Shown: one piece after another, positions 4,171 to 6,206 of the stretch
How positions within the stretch are numbered: the stretch's first letter is position 1
Layout of the letters: each line of letters begins with the position of its first letter
Source of the DNA: Arenicellales bacterium
GTDB taxonomy: Bacteria; Pseudomonadota; Gammaproteobacteria; BMS3Bbin11
Direction: 5' to 3'
Length of the DNA: 6,206 bases
Assembly (NCBI GenBank): GCA_029287965.1
Contig: JARFQC010000236.1
Location: 1 to 6,206, forward strand
The notes under the pieces: model-generated
The model's input: only the letters and a program-made list of their open reading frames with translations
Told to the model about the DNA's origin: nothing
The model's database searches: none
Made by a program: the position numbers and the translations under genes

Positions 4171-6206
4171 ATGATCGAGCATACTACCCGCCAGCTTGCC
4201 ATCATGTTTACTGACCTGGTCGGTTATTCGCGCATGATGGGTGACGACGAACAGCAGGCGATTGCCCAGCTGGAAATCTATCGGGATATTCTCAGCGGGA
4301 TTATCGCGGACCATCATGGCACTGTGATCGAGTTTGCCGGGGATGCGGTATTTGCCCGCTTCAACACGGCGACCGAAGCGGTTGACGCCGGTATGGCCAT
4401 ACAGCGCGCGCTACGCCGACATAACCGCGAGCATGAGGGTCCGGCCCTGTATTCGCGCATTGGTATTCACTTCGGCGAAGTAGTCATGCGTGACGGTGAT
4501 CTGTACGGTGACGACGTCAATATAGCCGCGCGACTCGAGCCGCTGTGCGATGCGGAAGGGGTATGCATATCTAGGTCGGTTCGTGACGAACTCAACAGTG
4601 CGCGTCTCAGGCATTGCGTCGCATTCGGCAAGCCTGCGCTGAAAAATATCTCGGGACGCTTCCCGGTATATCACCTGTTTCCTGATCCCATCAGTCCGCT
4701 CAAGCGCGTACGACTCTCCGCCCGGCGTGCAAAACGCTACTTGTCAGACCATCCGGCCGTCAGTTATCCAATGGCACTGGCATCGTTGGTACTGCTTGTG
4801 ATTGTCCTGGCCCCGGTCATTAACGAACCCGCAAACACGACGCGATACGTCGAGCTGGGTGAAATCAAGAACCTCAATCCCGACGAGATGCCCGAGTACT
4901 ACACGATCGGTATCGCCGACGAGATTCGCACACGCCTCAAGGACATTCCGAACTTGTTTATTACCGATACCGGCAGCAAAATTGCCGAGGTGGTGCTGAC
5001 TGGCTCTGTCCAGCAGATGGCTGACCAGGTGAGGCTGGCCTACCGGCTGGCACGCCGCGAGGATGGCGTTGAGATCGGCGGCGCCAGCCTGAACGGTGAC
5101 CTTGATGACATGCTGGATCTGCAGGCGGAGCTGGCCAACTCGGTAGCAAGCGATATCAGCAGGGAGTTCAAGCTTGAACTGGCCAGGCCGAAAACAGCCG
5201 GTCAGGACATCAATCCCGAGGCCTACCAGTATTACCTGCAGGCCAGGGATTACGCGAGTCGCCCGAATGATGAGCGCTCCCTCGAAACCACGATTCATCT
5301 CTACCAGGGCGCCATCGCTATCGATGCAGAATTTGCCGCCGCACATGCCGGCCTTTGCCAGGCCTACTGGGCCCAGTATCAGCGCAACCGGGACGAGCAG
5401 GATGTGCAGTTGGCGGAACAGGCATGCCAGGAAGCCCAGCGCATTGATCCTGATTCTGCCGCAGTGCATATCGCGCTTGGCGAAATCCGCGCAGGCAGAG
5501 GCTACTGGAATGAGGCCATCGATGAATTCAACAAGGCGATCCGCCTGGATCCGAAGGGCCTTGATGCCTACATCCTGCTGGCGGATGTCTACAACGACAA
5601 GAATGACAGCAAGCTTGCAGACCAGACTTACCGGCGTTCGATTCGCATGCATCCCGGGCAGTGGCAGGCGTGGAGCTACTACGGTAATTACCTGTTCAAC
5701 CAGGGTGACTTCAAGGGCGCTATCAGGGCCTACAAGAAGGTGATAGACCTCACCCCGGATAACAGTTCCGGATATGCCAGTCTGGGTGCTGTCTATCTGT
5801 ACGACAGCCAGTTCAAACTGGCAGCGGAGGCCTTCGGCAAACAAGCTCAGCTCAAACCCAGCTCACAGTCCATCCTCAATGAAGGGACGATGTATTACTA
5901 CGACGGCAACTACACCCGGGCTGCCGAGTTGTATCGCAGGGCCATCGACATGGATGCGGATGTATGCGGCTACTGGGGCAATCTCAGCGACGCACTGCTG
6001 CTAATCAGCGGGCGTGAACAGGAAGCCCGTGCCGCAGCTGAAAGAGACCTGGTGCTGTGTGGTGAAGAACTGGCAGTCAATCCGGTCGATACAGATGCCC
6101 TGATTAATCGTGCCAGCGCCCTTTCCAAGCTGGGTAAAGATCAGCAGGCCATAGAAACGATCACTACTGCGCTCGCCGTCGCACCCAACAACCCGCAGGT
6201 ATGGGT
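4171..6206 (+). CDS. Membrane class III nucleotide cyclase-like protein with TolB-like and TPR domains (3' end outside the window)
   Basis: The frame runs uninterrupted for 678 residues to the window edge. Residues 1-170 form a class III cyclase homology domain: metal-binding Asp15 in FTDLVGYSR, Asp58 in FAGDAVFARF, Asp110 at the purine-binding position, transition-state Asn117 and Arg121 in DDVNIAARLE, and the closing LKNISGRFPVYHLF. Glu54 stands where canonical cyclases have the purine-selecting Lys, so activity and substrate are uncertain. A basic stretch (178-190) precedes one membrane segment (about 199-217), placing the cyclase in the cytoplasm and the rest outside. Residues 224-345 resemble the TolB/FlgO-like domain of COG5616-type proteins (IGIADEIRTRL, VVLTGSV, LQAELANSVASDI). 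TPR units follow from about 386, clearest at 431-462, 465-496, 499-530, 533-564, 567-598 and 641-672. The next stop upstream in frame is at 4111, and ATG 4171 is the only possible start after it. No Shine-Dalgarno sequence is visible. It may act as a cyclic-nucleotide signalling protein; its input is unknown. Confidence 0.93.
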   Translation, partial: MIEHTTRQLAIMFTDLVGYSRMMGDDEQQAIAQLEIYRDILSGIIADHHGTVIEFAGDAVFARFNTATEAVDAGMAIQRALRRHNREHEGPALYSRIGIHFGEVVMRDGDLYGDDVNIAARLEPLCDAEGVCISRSVRDELNSARLRHCVAFGKPALKNISGRFPVYHLFPDPISPLKRVRLSARRAKRYLSDHPAVSYPMALASLVLLVIVLAPVINEPANTTRYVELGEIKNLNPDEMPEYYTIGIADEIRTRLKDIPNLFITDTGSKIAEVVLTGSVQQMADQVRLAYRLARREDGVEIGGASLNGDLDDMLDLQAELANSVASDISREFKLELARPKTAGQDINPEAYQYYLQARDYASRPNDERSLETTIHLYQGAIAIDAEFAAAHAGLCQAYWAQYQRNRDEQDVQLAEQACQEAQRIDPDSAAVHIALGEIRAGRGYWNEAIDEFNKAIRLDPKGLDAYILLADVYNDKNDSKLADQTYRRSIRMHPGQWQAWSYYGNYLFNQGDFKGAIRAYKKVIDLTPDNSSGYASLGAVYLYDSQFKLAAEAFGKQAQLKPSSQSILNEGTMYYYDGNYTRAAELYRRAIDMDADVCGYWGNLSDALLLISGREQEARAAAERDLVLCGEELAVNPVDTDALINRASALSKLGKDQQAIETITTALAVAPNNPQVW

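Noticed and set aside
5174..5743. Plus-strand open frame of 189 codons in another frame
   Set aside because: It overlaps the TPR region out of frame; its composition (many Arg, Ser, Thr, Pro) is that of a shadow, and the TPR frame explains the sequence.
4744..5844. Long minus-strand open frame of 366 codons
   Set aside because: It lies fully antisense to the cyclase-TPR gene, whose domains and motifs are clear. The antisense product is rich in Val, Leu, Ile and Gly with no recognisable motif, as expected of a shadow frame in GC-rich coding sequence.

Overview
The window reads as a chromosomal segment of a GC-rich gammaproteobacterium. The two topoisomerase IV proteins closely resemble my recollection of E. 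coli and Pseudomonas ParE and ParC, and the parE-then-parC order is typical of that class. The gaps carry short palindromes with a GTAG head, like the REP elements common in Pseudomonas, Xanthomonas and relatives. I cannot name a genus.

Layout: (1) 1-1410, the C-terminal three quarters of parE, with its start outside the window. (2) 1411-1718, a 308-base gap made mostly of nested inverted repeats: two inverted REP-like units on the outside, then a pair of 18-base inverted repeats with a third, divergent copy, then a 12-base inverted pair and a strong hairpin. It looks like a REP doublet that received a small MITE-like or insertion-sequence-derived element. (3) 1719-4022, complete parC. (4) 4023-4170, a short gap with a third, diverged REP-like unit. 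(5) 4171 to the right edge, a long reading frame that is open at the window end: a class III nucleotide cyclase-like domain, one membrane segment, a TolB/FlgO-like domain and a TPR array.

ParE and ParC form the A2B2 topoisomerase IV that unlinks daughter chromosomes. ParE supplies the ATPase, transducer and TOPRIM metal site, and ParC supplies the DNA-cleaving tyrosine and the DNA-wrapping C-terminal domain. The cyclase-TPR protein has no evident link to them. It looks like a membrane signalling protein with a cytoplasmic catalytic domain and an outside (periplasmic) sensor or scaffold part.

Most of the window is ordinary housekeeping sequence. The parts worth a second look are the nested repeat structure between parE and parC, the REP-like family across both gaps, and the cyclase, which carries Glu where the family usually has the substrate-selecting Lys and whose start lacks a visible Shine-Dalgarno sequence.
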